Shown: positions 10,658 through 19,852 of the stretch, piece after piece
How positions within the stretch are numbered: the stretch's first letter is position 1
Layout of the letters: the number at the start of each line of letters is the position of its first letter
NCBI GenBank assembly: GCA_043776635.1
Contig: JAYVRA010000051.1
Location: 1-64,000, forward strand
Reading direction: 5' to 3'
Source of the DNA: JANMEX01 sp043776635
GTDB lineage: Bacteria; Pseudomonadota; Alphaproteobacteria; Rhizobiales; Rhizobiaceae
Length of the DNA: 64,000 bases
The notes under the pieces: model-generated
What the model saw: the letters and a program-made list of their open reading frames with translations, nothing else
What the model was told of the DNA's origin: nothing
Databases searched by the model: none
Translations under genes and position numbers: made by a program

Positions 10658-11508
10658 ACGCGCAGGCCACAAAGACAAACCGGATTTCCTTTCAAGGGGA
10701 ACGCGGTGCAAATTCCGATATGGCCTGCCAGAACATGTTTCCGGGCATGGAGCCTTTGCCCTGTCCGACATTTGAAGATGCCTTCAATGCGCTCGAAAGC
10801 GGCAAGGCAGATTTGGCCATGATACCGATTGAAAACACCATCGCCGGCCGCGTGGCGGATATTCACCATCTACTGCCAACATCCAAGCTACAGATTATCG
10901 GTGAATATTTCCTGCCCATCCGCTTTCAGCTGATGGTGCTGCCCGGCACAAAAATGGAGGCCATCAAGTCCGTCCACAGCCATGTGCACGCGCTTGGCCA
11001 GTGTCGCAAAATCATCCGCAAGCATCGCTGGAAGGCCGTTGTCGAAGGTGATACAGCGGGCGCCGCCCGCGTGGTGGCTGAAATTGGCGATAAATCGATG
11101 GCAGCCCTGGCGCCGCGCCTTGCCGCCTCGCTTTACGGCTTGGAAATCATCCAAGAAAATGTGGAAGATTCTGAAAACAACGTCACGCGGTTTATCGTTC
11201 TTTCACGCGAGAAGCGCTGGGCAAGCCGCGCTAAGCCCGGTGAAGTAATGATGACCAGCTTCGTGTTCAACGTGCGCAACGTGCCAGCCGCGCTTTATAA
11301 AGCCATGGGCGGCTTTGCCACCAACGGCGTTAACATGACCAAACTGGAAAGCTACCAGCTGGGCGGCGAGTTCACAGCCACGCAGTTTTATGCCGAAATT
11401 GAAGGTCACCCGCAAGATAAGAACGTGGCGCTGGCCCTGGAAGAATTGGCGTTCTTCTCAAAAGAAGTCCGGATTTTAGGTGTTTACGCGCAGGCGCAGA
11501 GCCGGTAA
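10654..11508 (+). CDS. pheA: Prephenate dehydratase
   Basis: This monofunctional enzyme of 284 residues converts prephenate to phenylpyruvate for phenylalanine synthesis. The catalytic PDT domain (about 8-185) ends with the TRF motif in NNVTRFIVLS. The C-terminal ACT domain (about 200-280) carries GALYK-like and LESYQ segments that bind Phe for feedback inhibition. No chorismate mutase domain is present. It is co-translated with kdsB, a common rhizobial pairing. Its stop is two bases from the end of the convergent gene. Confidence 0.93.
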   Translation: MNAQATKTNRISFQGERGANSDMACQNMFPGMEPLPCPTFEDAFNALESGKADLAMIPIENTIAGRVADIHHLLPTSKLQIIGEYFLPIRFQLMVLPGTKMEAIKSVHSHVHALGQCRKIIRKHRWKAVVEGDTAGAARVVAEIGDKSMAALAPRLAASLYGLEIIQENVEDSENNVTRFIVLSREKRWASRAKPGEVMMTSFVFNVRNVPAALYKAMGGFATNGVNMTKLESYQLGGEFTATQFYAEIEGHPQDKNVALALEELAFFSKEVRILGVYAQAQSR

Positions 11509-11510
11509 AA

Positions 11511-12032
11511 TTAGGCAAGGGTCTGGACTATTTCGCATAGTAAAATGCGGTCACCATCTTTAAGAGAAACAGGCACACTTTCATCGCGGCCACCGACGCG
11601 AATGATCACACCGTCCACCGAGCCATGTTCACGAAATGGTCCATACTGAATAGGTTTTGGCCGCATTCTTCCAGGAAAGGAAATTATTTCAGCGCCTTCT
11701 GGAGGAGTAAGCCAGCCGATTTCATTATCTTTGGCTAACATAGCGTCAAGTGACTTAAAGGCATCTTTCGCATCTATCGAGCCACGACCTTCTCGAAGCG
11801 CGGCCATCCGATCTGCGACTTTAGGCAAGGCTGGCGGCTCAATCGTTGAAACCAATACGGTGCTTCTTCTTTCGAGATGCGAAAAATGCACGAGTTCCCG
11901 TTCCCCAAGCAACTTGGCAAGTTCGATCATGTATTCTGCGAGCCGCGCCATAGGCAAGCTGTCGATGTTAAATACATCGATAGTGAAACGGTAATGTTTC
12001 TTTTCGTCTTCAATCATTTTGAGTTTGTCCAA
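11511..12032 (-). CDS. Conserved hypothetical protein, probably C-terminally shortened
   Basis: This 173-residue protein has no recognised catalytic motif. Two conserved-looking blocks are visible: DSLPMARLAEYMIELAKLLG near the start and GSVDGVIIRVGGRDESVPV near 140-160, with a GAEIISFPGR segment between. My recollection of a broadly distributed proteobacterial family is that relatives continue about 80-90 residues beyond the point where this one stops (LLCEIVQTLA), so it may have lost its C-terminus against pheA. It is single-gene and convergent with pheA. The function is unknown. Confidence 0.6.
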   Translation of the reverse strand: MDKLKMIEDEKKHYRFTIDVFNIDSLPMARLAEYMIELAKLLGERELVHFSHLERRSTVLVSTIEPPALPKVADRMAALREGRGSIDAKDAFKSLDAMLAKDNEIGWLTPPEGAEIISFPGRMRPKPIQYGPFREHGSVDGVIIRVGGRDESVPVSLKDGDRILLCEIVQTLA

Positions 12033-12107
12033 ATTGTCTGGAACCTTAACAACAATACCTAACCTCTGAGAACATCATTTATCTGCACTATAAAAATAAG
12101 TAAGCAG

Positions 12108-13052
12108 TCAACCTTCCGCCCAGTCTCTAATCAAGACGCTGGCAATCGCTGCGCGGGGCGGGACGCGGTAATTCTCGGGGTGGGTTCCGTTCATCATCTG
12201 GCGCACTTCGGCTTTCGTAAACCAACGTCCGGTCTCCAGCTCGGTAGGCTCCAGCACGATGTCATCATTCAGCGCCTGCGCATAAAAACCGATCATCAGG
12301 CTATGCGCAAACGGCCATGGCTGGCTGGCGTGATAGACCACGGCGCCCGTGCGGATGCCTGCTTCCTCAAGTGTCTCGCGGCGTACCGCCTCTTCCAAAC
12401 TTTCGCCCGGCTCCACAAATCCGGCGAGACAGGAAATCATGCCTTCCGGAAAGTGCGCACCCCGTGCCAGCAGACACTTGTCGCCGTACAGGGTTAGCAT
12501 AATCACAACAGGGTCCGTACGCGGGAAATGCTCGGCGTAACAGCCATCGCAAATGCGCTTGGCGCCGCCGCCCTTCGGGTCATTGCGCGCGCCGCAGCGG
12601 CCGCAGAATTTGTGGGTGGAATGCCAAGCTAGCAGCGCCGCGCCTTGCGCAATTGTGGAAAGCAGCGGGCGGGGCAAGAGGCCGCCGGTCATGAGTGAGC
12701 GATAATCGACGGCGCGAAACGGCGCGGGAAGGGTTTCGATATCGACGCTCAGTTTTGCTGCGCATTGTGCCGCGCCGTTTTCAAAGCCGAGCAAATTACT
12801 CTCGGCAAAGTCCGGCTCGAACGCTTGCAATTCATGGGTTTCAAATAGCGCGCGCGGGCCGTTCTCGTCACTAAAATCCAAAATCAGCTTGCCTGATGCA
12901 AACGCCAGCCAGCGCGACTGCGGGTCGCTGCGTGCCAGATCAATCGCATCATCCATGCGCTTTTCCGACAGCCGCTCCAGCGTGCCGCCGGAAAAGGCCA
13001 CGGTTGCAGATGCTTCTTGCGTGTCTTTAAACAGCCAGTTTTTGGAGGTCAT
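12108..13052 (-). CDS. nudC: NAD(+) diphosphatase / NAD-decapping hydrolase NudC
   Basis: This Nudix hydrolase has 314 residues. It contains the NudC zinc ribbon (CGRCG near 158-162, CDGC near 177-180), the SQPWPF motif that separates NADH pyrophosphatases from other Nudix enzymes, and a complete Nudix box running from GFVEPGESLEEAV to ETLEEAGI. It cleaves NAD(H) to NMN(H) and AMP and can remove NAD caps from RNA. The start overlaps the stop of the upstream HIT gene by four bases. Confidence 0.92.
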   Translation of the reverse strand: MTSKNWLFKDTQEASATVAFSGGTLERLSEKRMDDAIDLARSDPQSRWLAFASGKLILDFSDENGPRALFETHELQAFEPDFAESNLLGFENGAAQCAAKLSVDIETLPAPFRAVDYRSLMTGGLLPRPLLSTIAQGAALLAWHSTHKFCGRCGARNDPKGGGAKRICDGCYAEHFPRTDPVVIMLTLYGDKCLLARGAHFPEGMISCLAGFVEPGESLEEAVRRETLEEAGIRTGAVVYHASQPWPFAHSLMIGFYAQALNDDIVLEPTELETGRWFTKAEVRQMMNGTHPENYRVPPRAAIASVLIRDWAEG

Positions 13053-13465
13053 TGCGCACTTTCAATTTTTGCTTTCAAGGTCTCGATGAAACCTGCCGCT
13101 GCCGCCGGTTCATATAGCACTTTCGCGCCGAAACCCCACACTGGCCCCGGCCAATTGGCATCACTCTGAGACCGCGCAATGACGTGCACATGTAGTTGGT
13201 GCACAATGTTGCCAATGGCGGCACTGTTAATTTTCTCACAAGCCGTGAAGTCCTTCAGCGCCCGCGCCACCAGTGCTGTTTCTTGTGCGAGCACCATTTG
13301 GCCGGCATCGCTGAGATCATGCACTTCGCTGGCGCCCGCAATGCGCGGCACTAAAATCAACCATGGCCAGCGGGCATCATTCATCAGGCGCACATCGCAT
13401 AACGGTAGTGCCGTGACGCTTAAGGTATCGCCGGCGAGGCGGGGATCATAGCTGAAATTAATCAT
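13049..13465 (-). CDS. HIT-family nucleotide hydrolase
   Basis: This small protein (138 residues) carries the histidine-triad region VHQLHVHVIARSQSD near 95-110. HIT proteins hydrolyse or transfer nucleotides from AMP-linked substrates. Translational overlap with nudC suggests a joint role in clearing nucleotide-linked metabolites. The substrate cannot be told from sequence. Confidence 0.87.
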   Translation of the reverse strand: MINFSYDPRLAGDTLSVTALPLCDVRLMNDARWPWLILVPRIAGASEVHDLSDAGQMVLAQETALVARALKDFTACEKINSAAIGNIVHQLHVHVIARSQSDANWPGPVWGFGAKVLYEPAAAAGFIETLKAKIESAQ

Positions 13466-13495
13466 GGGCAGTAGGTAACGGGAAATTTTGACATT

Positions 13496-13528
13496 GTGAA
13501 GTCAAGGTGAAGTCATGGTGAAGTCAAG
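13496..13528 (+). repeat. Three 11-bp tandem repeats
   Basis: GTGAAGTCAAG is repeated three times (middle unit ...CATG) just upstream of the HIT gene on its strand. The surrounding 210-base gap to the MATE gene shows no other clear feature. Confidence 0.7.
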
Positions 13529-13675
13529 TTGGGTTGCGTCCGCCTGGTCCAATATTTGCCATCACCGCTTTGAACACTGCCGCGCCGCCGACAAGCGATG
13601 ATGTGCAGGTGTGAGAAAAAATATTAAGCGGCAGGGCGACTCTGCTGACATGGTTCGGCAACGCGCGATTTGATT

Positions 13676-15052
13676 TCAATAAAAAACGGGCCGCCGTGTT
13701 ACCGCCACCCAACGCCAAATCAGCGCGAAGGCCACAAATGCCAGCCCGATGGCTAAACCCAACCAAATGCCCCTTCCCTCAAAGCCAAAATGGAATGCCA
13801 GCACCCAGCCGATGGGCATGCCGACGACCCAATAGCCAATGCCGCCGATGATGAGTGGCAGCTTTGTGTCTTGCAGGCCGCGCAACATGCCGCCGGCGAC
13901 TGACTGCGCACCATCGACGATTTGGAACAGGGCGGCGTAACTTAAGTATGAGACCGCCAGCGTGAACACGGGGGCTGCCTTTGGGTTTGAACCATCCATA
14001 AACAGGCCGATCAGCGTTTCTGGAATGGAGATCATCACCAAGGCCATGAACGCCATGAAGCCGGTTCCCAAACAAAAGCTGGTCCAGCCTGCTCGTCGGA
14101 TATTATCCAACTCTTGTGCCCCGAAAGCCAAACCGACGCGCACCGTTGCGGCTTGGCTGAGGCCGAGCGGAACCATGAAGGCGATTGATGCGAGTTGGAG
14201 CGCGATGGCATAGGCGGCGACGCTGTCGCGCCCGATCATTCCCATGATCAGGCCTGAGACAGAGAACAGCGCGGTTTCAAACATGAGCAGAAGCCCGATG
14301 TTGAAACCCAGCTTCACCAGCTGCCAAAATTGCCCGGGGTCCAGCCGCCAAAAACGCCCGAACAGATGATAACGCCGAAAGCGGCGGTCCTGCCCCACAA
14401 AGGCTGCAAGGCTCACAAACATCATGGTCGATGTAAATGTTGTGGCGATGCCGGAGCCCTGCACGCCAAGCGCCGGAAAGCCCCAATTACCAAAAACCAG
14501 CGCCCAATTGGCAAGCGCATTGAAGGCAACAGCACACAGACTAATGATCATGGCGGACTTTGGCCGCTCCAGCGCCGAGACGAAATTGCGCAACACAATG
14601 TAGCCGAAAAACGGGATCATTGCCCATTGGAATGTCTGCAAATAGCTGCCGCCAATCGCGGCGATTTGCGGGTCTTGGCCGGTGAATTTCAGAATGCTTT
14701 CGCCATTCCATAAAATCATCATAAGTGGAACAGGGACCAGCATTGCCAGCCAGAGGCCATGGCGCACAGTTTGGCGCACGCGCCGCACTTCATATTTGAA
14801 CGCGCCAATTTCCCGGGCCAGCACGGGCGCGACGGCAAGCATCAGGCCGAAGCCGATGAAGAATGTGAGGTAATAGAGATTGACACCGACTGAGCCGCCC
14901 GCCAGTGCGTCCGGCCCCAGCCGCCCCAGCATCAAAACATCTGTCGCGCCCATTGCAATCTGTGCCAAATTCGTCAGCACCATAGGCCAAGCCAGCGCCA
15001 GCGTGGCGCGTAGCTCTATGGTCCATAGGTTGGTTGGTTTGGCAGGTTGCAT
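13676..15052 (-). CDS. MATE-family Na+/H+-coupled multidrug exporter (NorM-like)
   Basis: The protein has 458 residues and about twelve hydrophobic helices in two similar halves. The N-terminal half opens with LALAWPMVLTNLAQIAMGATDVLMLGRLG, a typical MATE start with the conserved P and D. The length is normal for the family. It probably expels cationic drugs or dyes. It stands alone between the HIT gene and a divergent toxin-antitoxin pair. Confidence 0.9.
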   Translation of the reverse strand: MQPAKPTNLWTIELRATLALAWPMVLTNLAQIAMGATDVLMLGRLGPDALAGGSVGVNLYYLTFFIGFGLMLAVAPVLAREIGAFKYEVRRVRQTVRHGLWLAMLVPVPLMMILWNGESILKFTGQDPQIAAIGGSYLQTFQWAMIPFFGYIVLRNFVSALERPKSAMIISLCAVAFNALANWALVFGNWGFPALGVQGSGIATTFTSTMMFVSLAAFVGQDRRFRRYHLFGRFWRLDPGQFWQLVKLGFNIGLLLMFETALFSVSGLIMGMIGRDSVAAYAIALQLASIAFMVPLGLSQAATVRVGLAFGAQELDNIRRAGWTSFCLGTGFMAFMALVMISIPETLIGLFMDGSNPKAAPVFTLAVSYLSYAALFQIVDGAQSVAGGMLRGLQDTKLPLIIGGIGYWVVGMPIGWVLAFHFGFEGRGIWLGLAIGLAFVAFALIWRWVAVTRRPVFY

Positions 15053-15138
15053 TTTGATTCACGGTTCTGATCGGGACAGACGTGGTGACATACTTCAACA
15101 TGTGGTGAAATGGCTTTTCACATGACATTTATTGATGT

Positions 15139-15164
15139 ATATACTTTTCTCTTGCTGAGTATAT
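15139..15164. promoter_or_regulatory. Inverted repeat, candidate VapB operator
   Basis: Perfect 7-bp arms ATATACT and AGTATAT are separated by 12 bases and end 15 bases before the antitoxin start. VapBC operons are normally repressed by the antitoxin-toxin complex at such repeats; binding is inferred. Confidence 0.45.
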
Positions 15165-15179
15165 CCCTTTGGAGGTGTG

Positions 15180-15422
15180 ATGCCGATTTTTGTTAAAGAT
15201 CCTGTTGCAGATGAATTACTGGGTAGTGTTTTGCAGGCGTCCGGAGAAACCAACAAAACCAAGGCAATTGTAAATGCGCTGCGCCGCGAATTGGCACGGC
15301 TAAACGCTGTTATCCCGCTTTCCCAAAGGCTGGATGCTTTACAAAAGTTCTATGCAGAGCTGGGTACGCCAGACCCGCAGTTTAATATGAAGTCATTTTC
15401 CGACGAAATGAGCGGGCAATAA
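15180..15422 (+). CDS. vapB: VapB-like type II antitoxin
   Basis: This 80-residue protein has a short N-terminal strand (MPIFVKDPVADELL) followed by helices (NKTKAIVNALRREL), as in the Rv0623-like VapB family, and an acidic C-terminal tail suited to toxin binding. GGAGG lies just upstream. An in-frame GTG three bases earlier is an alternative start. The TAA stop shares one base with the ATG of vapC, tightly coupling the two. Confidence 0.8.
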   Translation: MPIFVKDPVADELLGSVLQASGETNKTKAIVNALRRELARLNAVIPLSQRLDALQKFYAELGTPDPQFNMKSFSDEMSGQ

Positions 15423-15817
15423 TGTTTCTCGACGCCTCTGCTGTGGTTGCCATTATCGCCAATGAACCACAATCGGCTGAATTGCGTACGAAAATTGAGT
15501 TGGCAAGTTCGCTGTTCTATACCTCGCCTCTGGCAGTTTGGGAGAGCATTGCTGCACTCGCCCGCATTATGAGAGTGGATAGCAAGCTTGTGCAGCCAAT
15601 AGTCAATGCGTTTCACCGTGAGCTTGGAGCTACAAGCGTCAATATCAACCATGATATGGCGCTAGTCGCACTTGAAGTTTTTTCGCGCTATGGCAAAGGT
15701 TCAGGGCATGCGGCGGGCCTGAATATGGGTGATTGTTTCAGCTATGCCGCCGCCAAAGATAGTAAGGTGCCAATGCTTTATATTGGCAATGATTTCATTC
15801 ACACCGATATGGCCTAG
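15422..15817 (+). CDS. vapC: VapC-like PIN-domain ribonuclease toxin
   Basis: This 131-residue PIN protein keeps the acidic metal-binding residues: Asp4 (MFLDASAVV), Glu41 (WESIAAL), Asp104 (NMGDCFSYA) and Asp124. VapC toxins cleave tRNA or rRNA; the target here is unknown. The reading frame is intact, so the pair is presumably functional, in contrast to the damaged brnTA module at 35.8 kb. Confidence 0.87.
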   Translation: MFLDASAVVAIIANEPQSAELRTKIELASSLFYTSPLAVWESIAALARIMRVDSKLVQPIVNAFHRELGATSVNINHDMALVALEVFSRYGKGSGHAAGLNMGDCFSYAAAKDSKVPMLYIGNDFIHTDMA

Positions 15818-15856
15818 ACCACACATACCGGAAAATGAAATTGCCTTTGCTGGTTT

Positions 15857-16726
15857 TCAGATGTGTACATCCGGTTCCGCCCTACCCCTAAACGGTAGAT
15901 CAACAACAAACGTTTTGCCCGAGTCCGGCGCTGCGATCAGCGCTTTTTGGCTCATTAGTTTATTGGCGGTTGTGACAGCCATGCGGTCCAGATTATTGCC
16001 GATAAAGGCGGGGCAGGACGTTTGTGTGGCATTAGGAATATCAATGGTCTGCGTTACTATGCCTTGCGGCGAAATGCAGGCAATTTCACCGGCGCCCCAG
16101 CGGGCATTCCAGATGTTGCCGTCAGTGTCGCAGACTGAACCATCTATCCAGCCGTCACTCTTGTGCTCATAAAAAAGATCCGGGTCGCCGGTTGGCAGCG
16201 CGGTTTGCGGGTCAATGGGGATACGCATCATGCGGTGCGTTGGCGTATCGACATAATAGGCGAAGGCTCCATCCGGTGAGAAGCAGATGGAGTTGGGGAT
16301 GGTGGCCGGCTCGATCAGGACGGTCACTTTGCCTTTGTAAAAGTGGTAGAATTTTCCTGCACCATCAGCTTCGTCCTTGGCCATGGTGCCGAACCAGATT
16401 GCGCCGGATTGATGAGCGCGGGCGTCGTTGGAGCGGGTTAGCAGGTTGTGACTTTCGACCGGCGTGTGCAGCGTTAACACGCCGGTTACACGGTCGCGGA
16501 TGTGGAAGCCTTGCTCGCCTAATATCAGTTGACATTTGTCATCGACGCTGAAGATCGCACTGGCCATAAACGGCAAGTCCGCCACGCCCTCCAATGCCGT
16601 TTTGAAATCATGACTGTGCAGCTTTTGGCCTAAAATATCGAACCAGAATAGCGTGCCGGTGCGCACATCATATGACGGGCCTTCGCCGAGGGCGCAGGGT
16701 GTTCGGGAGAGAATGAAGGCTGCCAT
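15857..16726 (-). CDS. SMP-30/gluconolactonase-type sugar lactonase
   Basis: This 289-residue beta-propeller protein has the family start LGEGPSYDVRTGTLFWFDI, with the metal-binding Glu in GEGP. It also has the later block GWIDGSVCDTDGNIWNARWG supplying the catalytic Asp. It lies two bases downstream of dgoA in a dgoK-dgoA-lactonase operon. The likely reaction is hydrolysis of galactonolactone to galactonate, inferred from position. Confidence 0.82.
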   Translation of the reverse strand: MAAFILSRTPCALGEGPSYDVRTGTLFWFDILGQKLHSHDFKTALEGVADLPFMASAIFSVDDKCQLILGEQGFHIRDRVTGVLTLHTPVESHNLLTRSNDARAHQSGAIWFGTMAKDEADGAGKFYHFYKGKVTVLIEPATIPNSICFSPDGAFAYYVDTPTHRMMRIPIDPQTALPTGDPDLFYEHKSDGWIDGSVCDTDGNIWNARWGAGEIACISPQGIVTQTIDIPNATQTSCPAFIGNNLDRMAVTTANKLMSQKALIAAPDSGKTFVVDLPFRGRAEPDVHI

Positions 16727-16728
16727 GG

Positions 16729-17370
16729 TTATCCGGCCGCTGCCACATCGTAAGCGTTGACGGCCCGCATGGCGGCGATGGCGACGTCTGCCGCTTTTGC
16801 GCCCGGCTTATACAGGCTGGAGCCAAGGCCGAAGGTTTTCACGCCCGCTTCCATCCATGAATCAAAATCCGCATCCGCCACCCCGCCGACAGCGCCGATC
16901 ACCGTATCCTTGGGCAATATGGCGCGGATGGCGTTGACACCCGATGGGCCGAGTGCGCTGGCGGGAAAAAACTTCAGCGCTGATGCGCCGCACTTGATGG
17001 CGAGCAGCGCCTCCGTTGCTGTGAAAACACCCGGCATGGAAATCATGTTGAGATCCGCCGCCTTGCCCAGCACATCCGGATCTACATTGGGCGTGACCAG
17101 CAGGCGCCCGCCGACGTCATAAAGTCGTTGCACATTGGCGGCTGTCAACACTGTGCCAGCGCCAATCAGCACGCCCTTGGGTGCACGCTTTGCCAGCGTT
17201 TCGATGGAAGTAAACGGGTCTGGAGAATTCAACGGAATTTCGATGGCTTCAAAACCGGCATCAATCAACACATCGCCAATCGCGGTGATCTCATCCGGTT
17301 TGACACCGCGCAAAATCGCGACAAGCCCGCGCTTGATGTGAGGCCATGGGGCGGAATGTTTCGTGCTCAT
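16729..17370 (-). CDS. dgoA: 2-dehydro-3-deoxy-6-phosphogalactonate aldolase
   Basis: This 213-residue class I aldolase of the KDPG family splits KDPGal into pyruvate and glyceraldehyde 3-phosphate. The Schiff-base lysine is in SALKFFPAS. IEIPLNSPDPF is the KDPGal-type variant of the KDPG aldolase motif. The ATG at 17370 follows AGGGA; an upstream extension to 17433 would overlap dgoK and is unlikely. Confidence 0.9.
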   Translation of the reverse strand: MSTKHSAPWPHIKRGLVAILRGVKPDEITAIGDVLIDAGFEAIEIPLNSPDPFTSIETLAKRAPKGVLIGAGTVLTAANVQRLYDVGGRLLVTPNVDPDVLGKAADLNMISMPGVFTATEALLAIKCGASALKFFPASALGPSGVNAIRAILPKDTVIGAVGGVADADFDSWMEAGVKTFGLGSSLYKPGAKAADVAIAAMRAVNAYDVAAAG

Positions 17371-17383
17371 TATCTTGATTTCC

Positions 17384-18301
17384 CTAAAATCGTGAGGACC
17401 AAAATTGTTTTGCAGCAGCGATAAGCCCGGCACGGACCTGCGCTTCGCCGTCTGTTAGTGTATAGCTAAAACCAGCCATTTGAAGCGCTCTTTCATAGAG
17501 CTTGCCAAGCCCGCCAACGCCAACCAATGTGACATTAGATGCCGTGCCGTAGCTAAGCTTTGCGCCGCCAATTTCCGCGCCAATGAGCAATCCAGACAGT
17601 TTGGCCGCGCAGTCGGTTTGCGAAAATCCATGCAGCAGACTGGCAGCGCGCACGGAAAACAGACGCTGTGACAGTGCTTGGGGGTGTGCGATCATATCTG
17701 CGCAGGCGTCTTCAAAGGCCGGTGTGTCAACGGGGAAAGTCCGTACATCTCCGATGGAATGGCGCAGCAGCGAATGGCCTGCGAACAGCGCAAACAGCTC
17801 GCCCGTCAGAAATGTCGTGAGGCGCTGAACACTAAATTCGCTTACCTCGACCCATTTGCAATGCGTTCCGGGCATACACACCAGTTGGCGTGAGTTATCT
17901 GTGATAAGCCCGAGCAATTGCGTTTCCTCGCCGCGCATCACATCAGGCTCAAGGGTACTGCGCTGCGCGATGCCAGGTAAAATGCGCACATCGCGGCGGC
18001 TGTCGCTCACGCTTCGGGCATGACGAATAACATCGCCGAGCAGCGCCGGCGTATCAAGATAAGGCGCTTCCACCCAGCCTTGGCGCGAGCCTGCCATGCC
18101 GCAAATGATAACCGGAATACCGGCTGGAACACCAAGCCCTTTAAGGTGATTTTCCAGCGTGGCGGCAAAACCAACGGCGCTTGCGCCTTCCAAACCCTCA
18201 TCCGTATGGCGCTGAGCTATGGTGGTTCCGTCGCGGTCAATCACCCACAAACGCAGGCGACTGGTTCCCCAATCAACGGCAACACAAGCGGTATCGGTCA
18301 T
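17384..18301 (-). CDS. dgoK: 2-dehydro-3-deoxygalactonokinase
   Basis: This 305-residue kinase phosphorylates 2-keto-3-deoxygalactonate in the De Ley-Doudoroff galactose/galactonate pathway. The N-terminal phosphate-binding motif AVDWGTSRLRLWVID and PVIICGMAGSRQGW are typical of DgoK. It heads the operon with dgoA and the lactonase. A dehydratase, transporter and regulator are not in the window. Confidence 0.9.
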   Translation of the reverse strand: MTDTACVAVDWGTSRLRLWVIDRDGTTIAQRHTDEGLEGASAVGFAATLENHLKGLGVPAGIPVIICGMAGSRQGWVEAPYLDTPALLGDVIRHARSVSDSRRDVRILPGIAQRSTLEPDVMRGEETQLLGLITDNSRQLVCMPGTHCKWVEVSEFSVQRLTTFLTGELFALFAGHSLLRHSIGDVRTFPVDTPAFEDACADMIAHPQALSQRLFSVRAASLLHGFSQTDCAAKLSGLLIGAEIGGAKLSYGTASNVTLVGVGGLGKLYERALQMAGFSYTLTDGEAQVRAGLIAAAKQFWSSRF

Positions 18302-18410
18302 GAATTATTTCCGGTTTCTGTAAGACACATCTATGATTATGCAGCATTCACGCACGCTGCTGCAACATCAAAAATAAACACCTCCGCCGCTGTCTGGCAC
18401 GACACATGTT

Positions 18411-19736
18411 TTAAGCCGCGCGGGAAGCGCCGCGATGACTATCGGCAAGATAGCCGAGTGTCGCCGCTTCATCCACAGGTCTGCCGAACAAATAACCTTG
18501 TCCGCCCGTGCAGCCAAACTGAATCAAACGATCCGCCTGCCCCTGTTCTTCGATGCCCTCGGCAATTGTAGAAATGCCCAAGCCTTCGCACATTGCCAAA
18601 ATGGCCTTCACGATATGTTCTGAAGGCCGGTCATTAAGGATGGAAGAGACAAAGGCACGGTCAATTTTCAGCTTGTCAAATTTGAATTCCCGCAAACGCC
18701 CGAGTGATGATTGCCCTGTGCCAAAATCATCCAGCGAAACCCGCACACCGGCATTGCGCAAATCTTCAACTATCAATTCCGCAGTCTTGGGGTCGGACAT
18801 CATACCGGTTTCGGTGATTTCAATTTCAAGTCGGGTCGGGTCAAAGCCTGTCTTCTTCAGAATTGCCAACACTGTCTTACCGGTATTGGGATCGGATAAC
18901 TGGACAGGTGACAAATTAAACGACAGGAACATGTGAGCGGGCCACCCCTGCGCGGCAATAGTGGACTTGCGCAAAAGCAGCTGTGTGAGCGGAATTATTA
19001 TCCCTGTTTCCTCGGCGATGGGGATAAATACCACCGGTGAGACAAAACCTAAATCTTTATCGGTCCAACGTGCAAGGCATTCAAAGCCGACAGTATCGCC
19101 AGTTTTCAAATCAACGATTGGTTGGAAAAACGGCTCAACTTCCTCGGCTGCAACGGCGCGGCGTAATGCTTGCTCTACGCGCGTCGCATGTTTGGCTGCC
19201 GCTTCCATTTCCTTGGAATGCATAACCGTGCGCCCGCTTCCCCGGCGTCTCGCGTCATAAAGGGCGCTGCCTGCTTTGCGCAACAAATCATCGGCGTCTT
19301 CATTACCATCCTGAAAAATGGAGATCCCGACACTGGCCGAAAGTCTCGCAGTGCGCTCGCCAAGATCATAGGGTGCTGATAGGATTTCTATTAGCATTTC
19401 ACCACGTTCTTTGGCGTCCTCGCGCCGGAAAACGAGTGGGAACAGCACAGCGAATTCATCACCGGAATATCGTGCCACAAATCCGCTGCCATCAATTGCC
19501 GCGTGCAGACGCATGCCCACTTGCTGTAAAATACTGTCACCAGCCTCTTGACCGTAAAGATCATTAATTGGTTTAAAGCCGTCCAGCCCAAGTCGGACAA
19601 CAGTGAAAGGAGCCGGATCGTCCGAACGATCCTCGATTAGTTTTCCCAATTTACTGACAAAGCGCGCCCGATTTGCAAGACCCGTTTTTACATCAGTCGA
19701 CGCAGCTTCATACTCGTCAGGCCTATATTTTTGCAT
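18411..19736 (-). CDS. GGDEF-EAL cyclic-di-GMP signalling protein
   Basis: The protein has 441 residues from the ATG at 19736, which has GGGGA upstream; an in-frame start at 19820 would add 28 poorly conserved residues. No sensor or membrane segment is present, so it is cytosolic. The GGDEF domain has YSGDEFAV in place of GGDEF and no RxxD inhibitory site. The EAL domain shows ECLARW, NLSP, EITETG, DDFGTG, KIDRAFV and AEGIE, so all metal and substrate residues are in place and phosphodiesterase activity is likely. Cyclase activity is possible but less certain. Confidence 0.88.
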   Translation of the reverse strand: MQKYRPDEYEAASTDVKTGLANRARFVSKLGKLIEDRSDDPAPFTVVRLGLDGFKPINDLYGQEAGDSILQQVGMRLHAAIDGSGFVARYSGDEFAVLFPLVFRREDAKERGEMLIEILSAPYDLGERTARLSASVGISIFQDGNEDADDLLRKAGSALYDARRRGSGRTVMHSKEMEAAAKHATRVEQALRRAVAAEEVEPFFQPIVDLKTGDTVGFECLARWTDKDLGFVSPVVFIPIAEETGIIIPLTQLLLRKSTIAAQGWPAHMFLSFNLSPVQLSDPNTGKTVLAILKKTGFDPTRLEIEITETGMMSDPKTAELIVEDLRNAGVRVSLDDFGTGQSSLGRLREFKFDKLKIDRAFVSSILNDRPSEHIVKAILAMCEGLGISTIAEGIEEQGQADRLIQFGCTGGQGYLFGRPVDEAATLGYLADSHRGASRAA

Positions 19737-19852
19737 ATGGCGTCCCCGCAAATCAATTTTTATTGGTTGCATACAACATGAAAGAGAAAAATTGCTATTT
19801 GGTTTCTCCCGCTTGTTCAATGAGGGGTTAATGAAATGAAAGTGAAGCGTAG

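Noticed and set aside
13524..13766. Minus-strand open frame after the MATE gene
   Set aside because: It overlaps the MATE 3' end in another frame and has no recognisable family pattern.
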